Below, piece after piece: positions 1-6,098 of a stretch of 6,098 nt of DNA. Both the position numbers and the translations under genes were made by a program. Position 1 is the first letter of the stretch. Each line of letters opens with the position of its first letter. Source of the DNA: Chitinophagaceae bacterium (lineage in GTDB: Bacteria > Bacteroidota > Bacteroidia > Chitinophagales > Chitinophagaceae). The stretch spans positions 3,610 through 9,707 of the forward strand of contig DPFD01000192.1 in assembly GCA_003534175.1 (NCBI GenBank), given 5' to 3'. Below the pieces are notes generated by a model that was not told where the DNA came from, searched no databases, and saw only the letters and a list, made by a program, of their open reading frames with translations.

Positions 1-2176
1 GAAATTGGTTGAGAAAATTTTATTAGATGGACAGGGATTATTTGAAGATAAAGTGAAACTCATGATTAATAGTTTCCCTTTACAGGCAGTTGAAAACATT
101 CAGGTATTAGAGAATCAAACAGACAACCCGAAACTGAAGGGCCTCGAAAGCGGAAATAAAGTGTTTATTAATCTGCAACTCAAGAAAAACCGATTAAAGA
201 TGGGTTTGGGGGATGGTGAAGCAGGACTAGACAGTGAAGGCAGGTATTTAGTAGGAGCTACTTTCTTTTCGCTTTTGAATAAACTACAAATAGGTTACAT
301 AGGAAATTTTACGGAGCAGGGCAATGGAGTAGATAATGCAATGGAAATGGAACTTACTTCGGAAACAGAGAATCAATTAAATCAATGGTTGATGTACACT
401 CCAGGATTGTATCAATTACAAATGTTTGAGAACAGGTATTACATAAGCAACCGTTTGGCCAACAATCGTTTTTCCGTTAACTACAGGTTTTCACAAAAAG
501 TAAAATCGAAATCAGAGCTGAATCTGGTAAAAGACCATCAACTGCAACAAACATTCAACCAGCTTTTCTTATTAAATGATACTGCATTTATCAGCAGAAA
601 TGAAAATATGCAGTACCGCAGGTTGCCGTCATATCTTCAGGCTAAACAAGACATTAGCTGGGAAATAAATAATAAAAGCGAGATGAATTTCAGCTTTCAA
701 TATTTCAAAAATGCTACTTCAGGCATTTCTAACAATACATTATCACAGGAGAGTTTTTCTGATACCACTGTACAACAGGTAGATAACAGGCGTCATTTGT
801 ATTCACTAACCGGTAATTTTATAAATAGACACTCTGCAAAGTCAGCGATTCGGGCTGATGTTGGTTTCATTTACAGTGATGCCGGACAGGATGGTATTTT
901 CAGATCCTCTCAACTCAGTGAAGTATTCAATGTACCCTCGAACAATTACAGGCAATTGAATGTTCTGAACAAAAATAAAATGCAACAGTTTTACGGCGGT
1001 ATTCAATGGCTTCGAAAACCAAACAAAAGGAGTGAAAAGTTCGAAATACGTGGTAATCTGGAGCAGTTCCAATTTGAATCAAATGCGCTCGTGTCCAGCG
1101 TACATTCATTTTCTCCTGATGCCGAAATTCCTGAAATTGGTGGCTCAGGTAAGTATCAAAAGACAGATGTATGGACCGGGTACAACAGTAGCTGGAATAT
1201 CAAAAAGTGGCAGATGAATATAAAGGCCAATACAGGTTTTACAAATGTAGAGCGTAATGAAAGTGGGTCATTGGAAAGTAAGACTTTTCCAACTTACTCA
1301 ACCTCCTTTAATTTTATAAATAAAGTGAAGTTTGGAACGCATAACGCCCGCATTCATATACACAACCAACCCTTACCATTTGTGTATTATGCCAACCTGC
1401 TGTTACCGTTTTCCGTGAACAGTTTTCGTCAGTTCAATGGTCCTTTCACATTCAACAATACAATTGATGCTGAATACAGCATTTCCACGCGATTAAAACG
1501 TCATAGGTTTAATGCCTCACTTTATTCGCAAATACGTTATTCAGGTGAAGCAGCATTCTACCAAACCAATAAAACAGTTCAATTCAGATTCGATACCCTT
1601 ATTCGTCAGCAAACACGTATTCATATTTTTAATTTGAATTATTCCCATGCATCTGTGCCTCTTCAAACGAATATTAGAGTTTTCATAAGTGCGTTGCATT
1701 ATTCAAATCCAATCATTATAGGCAATGATGTTCAACGTTCCTTTACTAATACTTTTACAGGCAGAATCACTTTAAAAAGAAACTGGAATAAAAAATATTA
1801 CTTAACCCTAATCGGAAACGCAATGTTACAGCGAAATGAAATTCGTGGACGAGCCAATCTATCCAATAATCTACTGACAAACTATGAAGCTAAACTCAAT
1901 CAACGACTGTTTATCAATAAACGCTTGAGTGCGTGGTTTCAATCGAGCTATTTCTACAATGATGTTGTATCCGGTGCTCCTCAAAAGTTTTTTATATCGG
2001 ATGCAGGCGTGCAATATAATTTTAAAAAGCCCCGGATTATCTGCAAGCTGGCATTGAATAATGTAACCAACATTACATCCTTCAATTATTCAGTAGCATC
2101 ACCCTATTATCAAAACGATTTTATTGTGCCCATCATTCCAAGGAATATATCCGTATTACTCAACTACTCCTTTTAA
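1..2176 (+). CDS. Outer membrane beta-barrel protein, TonB-dependent-receptor-like (5' partial)
   Basis: This is the 3' part of a large outer membrane protein of the Bacteroidota TonB-receptor-like class. The reading frame is open from base 2, so the TTG at 5 is most likely an internal leucine codon and not a start. Numbering from that codon, residues 5-60 look like the end of a plug domain: an ILLDGQGLF stretch, a PLQAVENIQVLENQ stretch and the GLESGNKVFINLQLKK segment. After that come several hundred residues of alternating polar and aromatic beta-strands rich in Asn, Phe and Tyr. The protein ends in ISVLLNYSF with a terminal Phe, the usual signal for barrel assembly by the BAM machinery. 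The signal peptide, any carboxypeptidase-regulatory-like domain and the first plug half would lie upstream, roughly 150-200 residues by family expectation. No substrate can be named. It is clearly more AT-rich than the other genes here. Barrel class is well supported; true TonB dependence is not shown. Confidence 0.85.
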   Translation, partial: KLVEKILLDGQGLFEDKVKLMINSFPLQAVENIQVLENQTDNPKLKGLESGNKVFINLQLKKNRLKMGLGDGEAGLDSEGRYLVGATFFSLLNKLQIGYIGNFTEQGNGVDNAMEMELTSETENQLNQWLMYTPGLYQLQMFENRYYISNRLANNRFSVNYRFSQKVKSKSELNLVKDHQLQQTFNQLFLLNDTAFISRNENMQYRRLPSYLQAKQDISWEINNKSEMNFSFQYFKNATSGISNNTLSQESFSDTTVQQVDNRRHLYSLTGNFINRHSAKSAIRADVGFIYSDAGQDGIFRSSQLSEVFNVPSNNYRQLNVLNKNKMQQFYGGIQWLRKPNKRSEKFEIRGNLEQFQFESNALVSSVHSFSPDAEIPEIGGSGKYQKTDVWTGYNSSWNIKKWQMNIKANTGFTNVERNESGSLESKTFPTYSTSFNFINKVKFGTHNARIHIHNQPLPFVYYANLLLPFSVNSFRQFNGPFTFNNTIDAEYSISTRLKRHRFNASLYSQIRYSGEAAFYQTNKTVQFRFDTLIRQQTRIHIFNLNYSHASVPLQTNIRVFISALHYSNPIIIGNDVQRSFTNTFTGRITLKRNWNKKYYLTLIGNAMLQRNEIRGRANLSNNLLTNYEAKLNQRLFINKRLSAWFQSSYFYNDVVSGAPQKFFISDAGVQYNFKKPRIICKLALNNVTNITSFNYSVASPYYQNDFIVPIIPRNISVLLNYSF

Positions 2177-2187
2177 CATCCTGCCAT

Positions 2188-2946
2188 TTACTTAAAAATC
2201 CTCCGGGCATTCTCTGACGTTATTTTCTGTACGGTGGCTACATCTATATTCTGTATCGCGGCAATTTTTTCAGCTACATATTTTAAATAGGCGGGTTCAT
2301 TTCGTTTACCCCTGAACGGTACCGGTGTTAAATAAGGCGCATCTGTTTCCAGTACCAGATGTTCCAGAGGTACATCCTTCAGCACGGCTGCCAATGAACT
2401 GTTTTTGTACGTTACAACCCCACCTATGCCCAACAAAAAACCATGGCTGATGATTTCTTCTGCCTCGGAAAGTGTGCCGCCAAAGCAATGAAAAATACCC
2501 CGCAATCCTTTGGCACTGTATTGTGCAATCACCTCAATACACTCCCGCGTTGAATTCCGTGAATGAATGACAATCGGCAAGTTGTATTGCAGCGCCCAGG
2601 CAATCTGTCGGTGAAAGGCATCGTATTGCTGATCTTTAAAAGTAACATCCCAATAAAAATCCAGTCCGATCTCCCCTACGGCAGCAAACGGCCGTTGTTT
2701 CAGCCAGTTGGCCACCAGGTTCAGTTCCTCATCATAATTTTCTTTTACATAGCAGGGGTGTAATCCCATCATCGCCTTGCAAACACCCGGGTATTGTGCC
2801 TCCAGTGATAACATAGCATCTGCAGACTGGCTATCGATGGCCGGCAGATAAAATGCCTCCACTCCCTCCTGTTGAGCGCGAGCAATTACAGCCGCTACAT
2901 CCTCCTTAAACTCTTCCACATACAGGTGGCAATGTGAATCTATCAT
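2188..2946 (-). CDS. tatD: TatD family metal-dependent hydrolase (putative DNase)
   Basis: A 252-residue protein of the TatD family, cytoplasmic TIM-barrel hydrolases with two metal ions that act as DNases (3'-5' exonuclease activity in characterised members). The metal and catalytic positions are all visible: His5 and His7 in DSHCHL, Glu92 in GEIGLDFYW, His128 in VIHSRNS, His153 in FHCFGGT and Asp202 in ETDAPYL. The GLHP motif and the C-terminal PFRGKRNEP segment also fit. Length is normal for the family. I chose the ATG at 2946 because family members begin MIDSHCHL. An in-frame TTG at 2964 would add six residues (MRQISN), but it lies about where transcription is predicted to start. The gene converges on the barrel gene with only 11 bases between stop codons. 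The symbol covers the family; Bacteroidota often have paralogues (YcfH and YjjV types), so exact orthology is uncertain. Confidence 0.93.
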   Translation of the reverse strand: MIDSHCHLYVEEFKEDVAAVIARAQQEGVEAFYLPAIDSQSADAMLSLEAQYPGVCKAMMGLHPCYVKENYDEELNLVANWLKQRPFAAVGEIGLDFYWDVTFKDQQYDAFHRQIAWALQYNLPIVIHSRNSTRECIEVIAQYSAKGLRGIFHCFGGTLSEAEEIISHGFLLGIGGVVTYKNSSLAAVLKDVPLEHLVLETDAPYLTPVPFRGKRNEPAYLKYVAEKIAAIQNIDVATVQKITSENARRIFK

Positions 2947-2968
2947 GTTACTAATCTGACGCAAACGG

Positions 2969-3001
2969 CGAAATTAATATTACTAATTAGTTGAATATCA
3001 A
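2969..3001 (-). promoter_or_regulatory. Candidate Bacteroidota-type promoter of tatD
   Basis: On the minus strand TAATTTCG (2976-2969) matches the TAnnTTTG -7 consensus of Bacteroidota at all but one base. A TTGA (3001-2998) lies 21 bases upstream, within the usual spacing for the -33 TTG element. Transcription would begin near 2964, leaving a leader of about 17 bases before the ATG at 2946. The region is AT-rich, so chance matches are likely; this is a tentative call. Confidence 0.3.
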
Positions 3002-3089
3002 TATCCGTTTAGCAATTCTTTTTAAAAATAATTTGGGAAATGTTAAACTTTCACTTTAAATTAGCCCAAGTTTTCATAGGGTACGGATT

Positions 3090-3119
3090 AAAAACGGGCC
3101 AGGGTTTCTACCCAGGCCC
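3090..3119 (-). terminator. Rho-independent terminator after the deacetylase gene
   Basis: Ten bases downstream of the deacetylase stop the minus strand forms a stem of GGGCC-T-GGGT and ACCC-T-GGCCC around an AGAA loop (bases 3119-3096), with one T-T mismatch. A G and five T residues follow (3094-3090). The plus strand also has T-runs after the same stem (3121-3124, 3126-3130), so the hairpin could stop transcription in either direction. It separates the deacetylase from tatD, so the two are probably not one operon although they share a strand. Confidence 0.85.
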
Positions 3120-3128
3120 ATTTTATTT

Positions 3129-3749
3129 TTAGTCGTTCAATGAGGCAAAGTTAAATCCGTCATTTTTAAAATGTTTCAATACTGCCGGCAATACGGTTTG
3201 AATATGGTTGAATGATTTCTGGCTGTCGTGAAACACTATCACTGAGCCATCGCCGCTGTTCAATAGCACATTTTCCAAGCATTTTTCGGTAGTGAGTTTC
3301 GGATCGAAATCTCCGCTGAGTACCGTCCACAGTACAATTTCAAACCCCCTCCTTCTGAGCTGAGCTGCCTGAAATGGTGTAATCCTACCATACGGGGGGC
3401 GAAACCATTTGCTGTGAATCACTTCAGCAGCCAGTTGTACATCTTCTAAATACTCCTCATCTTTTACCTTCCATCCATTTTTATGATGGTAAGTATGATT
3501 ACCCACTGCATGGCCCTCATCCAGTATCCTGCGGTAGATGTCAGGATGCGCCACTACATTTTTTCCGATACAAAAGAAGGTAGCCTTTGCATTAAATTGC
3601 TTTAAGGTATCGAGTACAAACGGCGTGGCTTCGGGGTGCGGGCCATCATCAAAGGTTAAATAGAGTTTCTTTTCACCGGCCGGTTTTTTCCAGGTATAAT
3701 TTTTGAGCCAGGAAGTAATGAACGTCGGTGTTTTCACGAGGTAGAACAT
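3129..3749 (-). CDS. Polysaccharide deacetylase (NodB homology domain, CE4 type)
   Basis: A 206-residue protein that is almost entirely one NodB domain. The family uses a metal ion to remove N- or O-acetyl groups from sugars such as GlcNAc in peptidoglycan, chitin or other polysaccharides. Visible motifs, numbered from the ATG at 3749: TFDDGP at 32-37 (Asp34 general base, Asp35 metal ligand), HTYHH at 85-89 (His85 and His89 metal ligands), RPPYGR at 117-122, Trp141 and the SGDFD region near 147, and FHDS at 173-176 (His174 general acid). All catalytic positions are intact. I chose the ATG at 3749 over an in-frame TTG at 3755, because the TTG overlaps a perfect -7 promoter element. The first 28 residues carry no clear signal peptide or lipobox, so secretion is not evident. 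The substrate cannot be told from sequence. It is transcribed divergently from the lipoprotein gene. Confidence 0.92.
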   Translation of the reverse strand: MFYLVKTPTFITSWLKNYTWKKPAGEKKLYLTFDDGPHPEATPFVLDTLKQFNAKATFFCIGKNVVAHPDIYRRILDEGHAVGNHTYHHKNGWKVKDEEYLEDVQLAAEVIHSKWFRPPYGRITPFQAAQLRRRGFEIVLWTVLSGDFDPKLTTEKCLENVLLNSGDGSVIVFHDSQKSFNHIQTVLPAVLKHFKNDGFNFASLND

Positions 3750-3752
3750 ATT

Positions 3753-3760
3753 CAAAAATA
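3753..3760 (-). promoter_or_regulatory. Candidate -7 element for the deacetylase gene
   Basis: TATTTTTG on the minus strand is an exact match to the Bacteroidota -7 consensus TAnnTTTG. Only three bases (AAT) separate it from the chosen ATG. I see no clean TTG at the -33 position; GTTT near 3777-3781 is the nearest. If used, transcription would begin at or about the start codon, giving a leaderless or nearly leaderless message. Confidence 0.4.
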
Positions 3761-3801
3761 AATTTTTTTGTTGAGTAAACTTCGGGAATCACCGTTGGTC
3801 G

Positions 3802-3809
3802 TACTTTAA
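3802..3809 (+). promoter_or_regulatory. Weak candidate -7 element for the lipoprotein gene
   Basis: TACTTTAA resembles TAnnTTTG with two mismatches, and a TTC at 3781-3783 sits 18 bases upstream near where a -33 TTG would be expected. The remaining leader to the ATG at 3827 is a short A/T-only stretch without a Shine-Dalgarno sequence, as is common upstream of Bacteroidota genes. The 77-base divergent region must hold a promoter for this gene, but this exact site is a guess. Confidence 0.22.
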
Positions 3810-3826
3810 CTTAAAATATTTAAAAA

Positions 3827-4678
3827 ATGAAAAAAGTACTTTCCACCTTCACCCTCATTACCGGATGCGCCTTACTGTTCACCGCCTGTAAAAAAGATGA
3901 CAGTTCGGCTATGTCTGACGACATGGAGAAAACAGTAGAAATGTCTGAAAACAAAGCCATTGCCGATTATCTCACGGAAGATGTACATCAGATAATGATG
4001 GAAGCTGCCGCTGATGAAGACCTGATGGGCAACCGACCGTCGGTTGGCACCCTCACCGAAGCCAGAATTACCAGTTGCGCTACGGTTACCGTAACCCCAT
4101 TGGTTGGATTTCCTAAAACGGTGCTGATTGATTTTGGTACAGGTTGTACAGATCCCCGTGGTATTACCCGCAGCGGATCTATCACTGTGGTGATTTCCGA
4201 TTCATTGCGCCGACCTGGGTCCCAATCGGTAATGACATTCCAAAACTATTTTGTTCAGGGCTTTAAAAAGGAAGGAACCATTACCTGGACCAACACCAGT
4301 ATTCCCGGAAGAAAGAGTTGGAGCCGCGAAGTAGTGAACGGAAAAATCACCATACCCAGCGGCACACGTTTCTGGATGCATGAAAGTATGAGAGATGTGG
4401 AGCAGGTGGCTGGTGTGCAAACACCCCGATTGATACTGGATGATGCCTTTGTTACTACCGGCTATGGCTCAGTAACCAATCCCGGAAACATTACCAGAAC
4501 CGACACTATCGTAACGCCTCTTCATAAAGCAGTAAGCTGTGATAATATTGACCGTGGAACCGTAAGGTTTACCGGACCAAATCATGTGGCCCTGCTCGAT
4601 TTCGGAAACGGAACCTGCGACCGGATTGCTACCATTTCCATCAACGGATTTCCTCCCCGTACCATTCTGTTAAGATAA
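3827..4678 (+). CDS. Lipoprotein of unknown function with duplicated DFG-G-C motif
   Basis: A 283-residue predicted lipoprotein. Residues 1-20 form a lipoprotein signal peptide (MKK, then a hydrophobic stretch) ending in LFTA-C, with Cys21 as the lipidation site. The mature protein starts CKKDD; acid-rich starts like this are linked in some Bacteroidota to surface export, so it may be displayed on the cell surface. Residues 27-70 are acidic, Met-rich and probably helical. The rest looks beta-rich. Two segments resemble each other: Cys84 followed by IDFGTGC (101-107), and Cys238 followed by LDFGNGTC (257-264), each pair of cysteines 23-26 residues apart. It resembles, from memory, uncharacterised secreted proteins common in Chitinophagaceae-like genomes; no function is known to me. 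The ATG at 3827 is the natural start because the signal peptide follows it directly. It is single-gene: divergent upstream neighbour, terminator downstream. Confidence 0.88.
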   Translation: MKKVLSTFTLITGCALLFTACKKDDSSAMSDDMEKTVEMSENKAIADYLTEDVHQIMMEAAADEDLMGNRPSVGTLTEARITSCATVTVTPLVGFPKTVLIDFGTGCTDPRGITRSGSITVVISDSLRRPGSQSVMTFQNYFVQGFKKEGTITWTNTSIPGRKSWSREVVNGKITIPSGTRFWMHESMRDVEQVAGVQTPRLILDDAFVTTGYGSVTNPGNITRTDTIVTPLHKAVSCDNIDRGTVRFTGPNHVALLDFGNGTCDRIATISINGFPPRTILLR

Positions 4679-4700
4679 CTGTGTGTTAAATAGATTTTTC

Positions 4701-4727
4701 AACCGTCCGTTAACGGACGGTTTTTTT
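4701..4727 (+). terminator. Rho-independent terminator after the lipoprotein gene
   Basis: Stem arms AACCGTCCG and CGGACGGTT are perfectly complementary around a TTAA loop (4701-4722), and the stem runs into seven T residues (4721-4727). It begins 22 bases after the lipoprotein stop. The upstream side lacks a matching A-run, so it works mainly in the plus direction. It isolates the lipoprotein transcript from gltX, whose -7 element lies 66 bases further on. Confidence 0.92.
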
Positions 4728-4793
4728 ATGCGCATACCAACCGGAGTTATGAATGTTATAGCCTTCACCGGCGTTAAAACGGCGGGCGACTAT

Positions 4794-4801
4794 TATCTTT
4801 G
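4794..4801 (+). promoter_or_regulatory. Candidate -7 element for gltX
   Basis: TATCTTTG matches the Bacteroidota -7 consensus TAnnTTTG exactly and lies five bases before the gltX ATG. No exact TTG is present at the -33 position; GTTA at 4772-4775 is the closest, with a spacer of 18 bases. Transcription would start at or within a few bases of the ATG. The preceding terminator supports an independent promoter here. Confidence 0.55.
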
Positions 4802-4806
4802 CGGCA

Positions 4807-6098
4807 ATGGAACATCAACAATCTGTAAGGGTACGTTTTGCACCAAGTCCTACCGGTGGCTTACACCTCGGAGGCGTGCGTACCGTTTTATTCAACTATC
4901 TCTTCGCTAAAAAACATGGAGGAAAATTTATTCTTCGCATTGAAGACACTGATCAAACCCGATATGTAGAAGGCGCGGAACAATATATTTACGATTGTTT
5001 GGAGTGGTGCGGTTTACAGCCGGATGAGAGTCCGCTGATTGGAGGACCCTACGGCCCCTACCGCCAAAGCGAACGGAAAGCACTCTACAGCAGCTACGCT
5101 GAAAAGCTGATACAAGCCGGTAAAGCTTACTACGCCTTTGATACTCCCGAAGACCTGGAGCAAATGCGGGAGCAACTGAAGGCTGCAGGAAGTGCCAGCT
5201 TGCAATACGATCACCGGGTGCGGTTGAAAATGAAAAACTCGCTGACGCTTTCCGCAGCCGAAACGCAAACACTGATCAGCAATGGTACACCATACGTAAT
5301 CAGGATATTGGTTGAGCCGGGTGAGATACTGGTTTTAGACGATATGGTACGCGGCCGCGTAGAAATGGATACCACCTTCACCGATGATAAAGTACTGATG
5401 AAGGCAGATGGTATGCCTACCTATCATCTGGCGGTTGTAGTGGATGATTATTTAATGAAGATTACCCACGCCTTCCGCGGAGAAGAATGGCTGCCCAGTG
5501 CGCCGGTGCATCTCTTGCTATGGAAACATTTATTTGGAATGGAAGCTATGCCGCAATGGGCGCACCTGCCACTAATTCTCAAGCCCGACGGACACGGCAA
5601 ACTCAGTAAAAGAGATGGTGACCGGTTAGGATTTCCGGTATACGCCATGAACTGGAAAGACCCTGTAACAGGTGATATCACCCGCGGATTTCGCGAAACA
5701 GGATTTTTACCGGAAGCTTTCAATAACATGCTCGCGTTGCTGGGATGGAATGATGGCAGCGGACAGGAAGTATTCTCCATGGATGAGCTGATTCAGCATT
5801 TCTCCATGGAACGCGTGCATAAAGCGGGTGCAAAATTCGACTATGAGAAAGCCAAGTGGTTCAATCATCAGTGGATACAAAAAACTAACGTAAACGAATA
5901 CTCGAAAATAGTTGCGGAGTATTTTAACGCCGCCGGCATAGCCGTTACTCCCAACCAGACGTTTCATGAAACGCTGGATCTGGTGAAGGAGCGCTGTCAT
6001 TTACTCACTGATTTCATTGAACATGCCGGATATTTTTATCAAGACCCGGCAGCGCCCTATCTGGAGGCTATTCGCCAGAAATGGAATGAAGAAAAAGT
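4807..6098 (+). CDS. gltX: Glutamyl-tRNA synthetase (3' partial)
   Basis: A class I aminoacyl-tRNA synthetase that charges tRNA-Glu with glutamate in the cytoplasm. The frame is open for 430 codons to the window edge without a stop. Visible signatures: RFAPSPTG (10-17) leading into the HIGH-type motif HLGG (20-23); RIEDTD (44-49); GMPTYHLA (202-209) and the VVDD that follows; HAFRGEEWL (221-229); and the KMSKS-type motif KLSKR (265-269). After KLSKR comes a segment with NWKDPVTG (282-289) and LPEAFNNMLALLGW (301-314), which I associate with Bacteroidota enzymes. The anticodon-binding domain begins after about residue 330 and is cut off. Family members are about 470-510 residues, so perhaps 50-80 are missing. 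The ATG at 4807 gives the expected N-terminus; no Shine-Dalgarno sequence is visible. Whether it also charges tRNA-Gln cannot be decided from this window. Confidence 0.96.
   Translation, partial: MEHQQSVRVRFAPSPTGGLHLGGVRTVLFNYLFAKKHGGKFILRIEDTDQTRYVEGAEQYIYDCLEWCGLQPDESPLIGGPYGPYRQSERKALYSSYAEKLIQAGKAYYAFDTPEDLEQMREQLKAAGSASLQYDHRVRLKMKNSLTLSAAETQTLISNGTPYVIRILVEPGEILVLDDMVRGRVEMDTTFTDDKVLMKADGMPTYHLAVVVDDYLMKITHAFRGEEWLPSAPVHLLLWKHLFGMEAMPQWAHLPLILKPDGHGKLSKRDGDRLGFPVYAMNWKDPVTGDITRGFRETGFLPEAFNNMLALLGWNDGSGQEVFSMDELIQHFSMERVHKAGAKFDYEKAKWFNHQWIQKTNVNEYSKIVAEYFNAAGIAVTPNQTFHETLDLVKERCHLLTDFIEHAGYFYQDPAAPYLEAIRQKWNEEK

Noticed and set aside
842..1217. Short open frames on both strands inside the barrel gene.
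   Set aside because: They are fully contained in the barrel coding sequence, with no start context or recognisable protein motif.
5..2176. The barrel frame read as a complete 723-residue gene starting at TTG 5.
   Set aside because: The frame is open to the window edge, there is no signal peptide, and the first residues fall inside a plug domain. It is a 5' truncated gene.
2947..2964. TTG at 2964 as the tatD start.
   Set aside because: Family proteins begin at the MIDSHCHL methionine, and the predicted transcription start falls at about this TTG.
2995..3075. AT-rich stretch with small repeats (such as ATATCAATATC) considered as a small RNA or operator.
   Set aside because: The repeats are too short and the composition too simple; no stable hairpin, terminator or conserved RNA motif is visible.
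3988..4420. Minus-strand open frames of 65 and 72 codons opposite the lipoprotein gene.
   Set aside because: The plus-strand frame has a signal peptide, a lipobox and a following terminator, while the antisense frames have nothing supporting them.
4701..4722. Perfect palindrome considered as a protein-binding operator.
   Set aside because: It is followed directly by a T-run just after a stop codon, which fits an intrinsic terminator better.
4683..4910. Plus-strand open frame of 75 codons between the lipoprotein gene and gltX.
   Set aside because: It runs through the terminator stem and T-run, then overlaps the gltX start in another frame; the translation has no recognisable features.
4928..6000. 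Several minus-strand open frames of 84-114 codons opposite gltX.
   Set aside because: They lie wholly within a clearly recognised gltX coding region and show no domain-like sequence; they are by-products of its codon usage.
1..6098. Search for a CRISPR array, insertion sequence ends, tRNA genes, phage genes or a defence cluster.
   Set aside because: No spaced direct repeats, terminal inverted repeats flanking a transposase, cloverleaf sequence or defence-type genes were seen.

Overview
The window looks like chromosomal DNA of a Bacteroidota bacterium, probably from the Chitinophagaceae or a near relative. Four things point there: a SusC/TonB-receptor-like outer membrane barrel of the Bacteroidota type; a lipoprotein with a CKKDD start; TAnnTTTG-type -7 elements close to start codons; and no clear Shine-Dalgarno sequences. 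The family assignment is inference from protein style, not from a marker search.

Layout from left to right. Positions 1-2176 (+) hold the 3' part of a large outer membrane beta-barrel gene whose start lies outside the window. It converges, with an 11-base gap, on a TatD-family metal-dependent hydrolase (2188-2946, -). A 182-base gap (2947-3128) carries a candidate tatD promoter and a strong hairpin terminator for the next gene, a NodB-type polysaccharide deacetylase (3129-3749, -). A 77-base divergent intergenic region (3750-3826) separates this from a lipoprotein of unknown function (3827-4678, +), which ends in a perfect stem-loop with a T-run. A 128-base gap (4679-4806) holds that terminator and a consensus -7 element for glutamyl-tRNA synthetase gltX (4807 to the window end, +). 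gltX is open to the right edge with no stop codon.

The genes do not form one pathway. Each appears to be its own transcription unit: strands alternate, and terminators or promoters lie between most of them. Two housekeeping-type enzymes (TatD, GltX), one envelope-polysaccharide enzyme and two envelope proteins sit side by side. No gap exceeds 300 bases. I see no tRNA, rRNA, CRISPR array, insertion sequence or phage gene. I found no convincing new multi-gene system. The most interesting item is the internal cysteine/DFG duplication in the unknown lipoprotein, followed by the very short or absent leaders predicted for gltX and the deacetylase.
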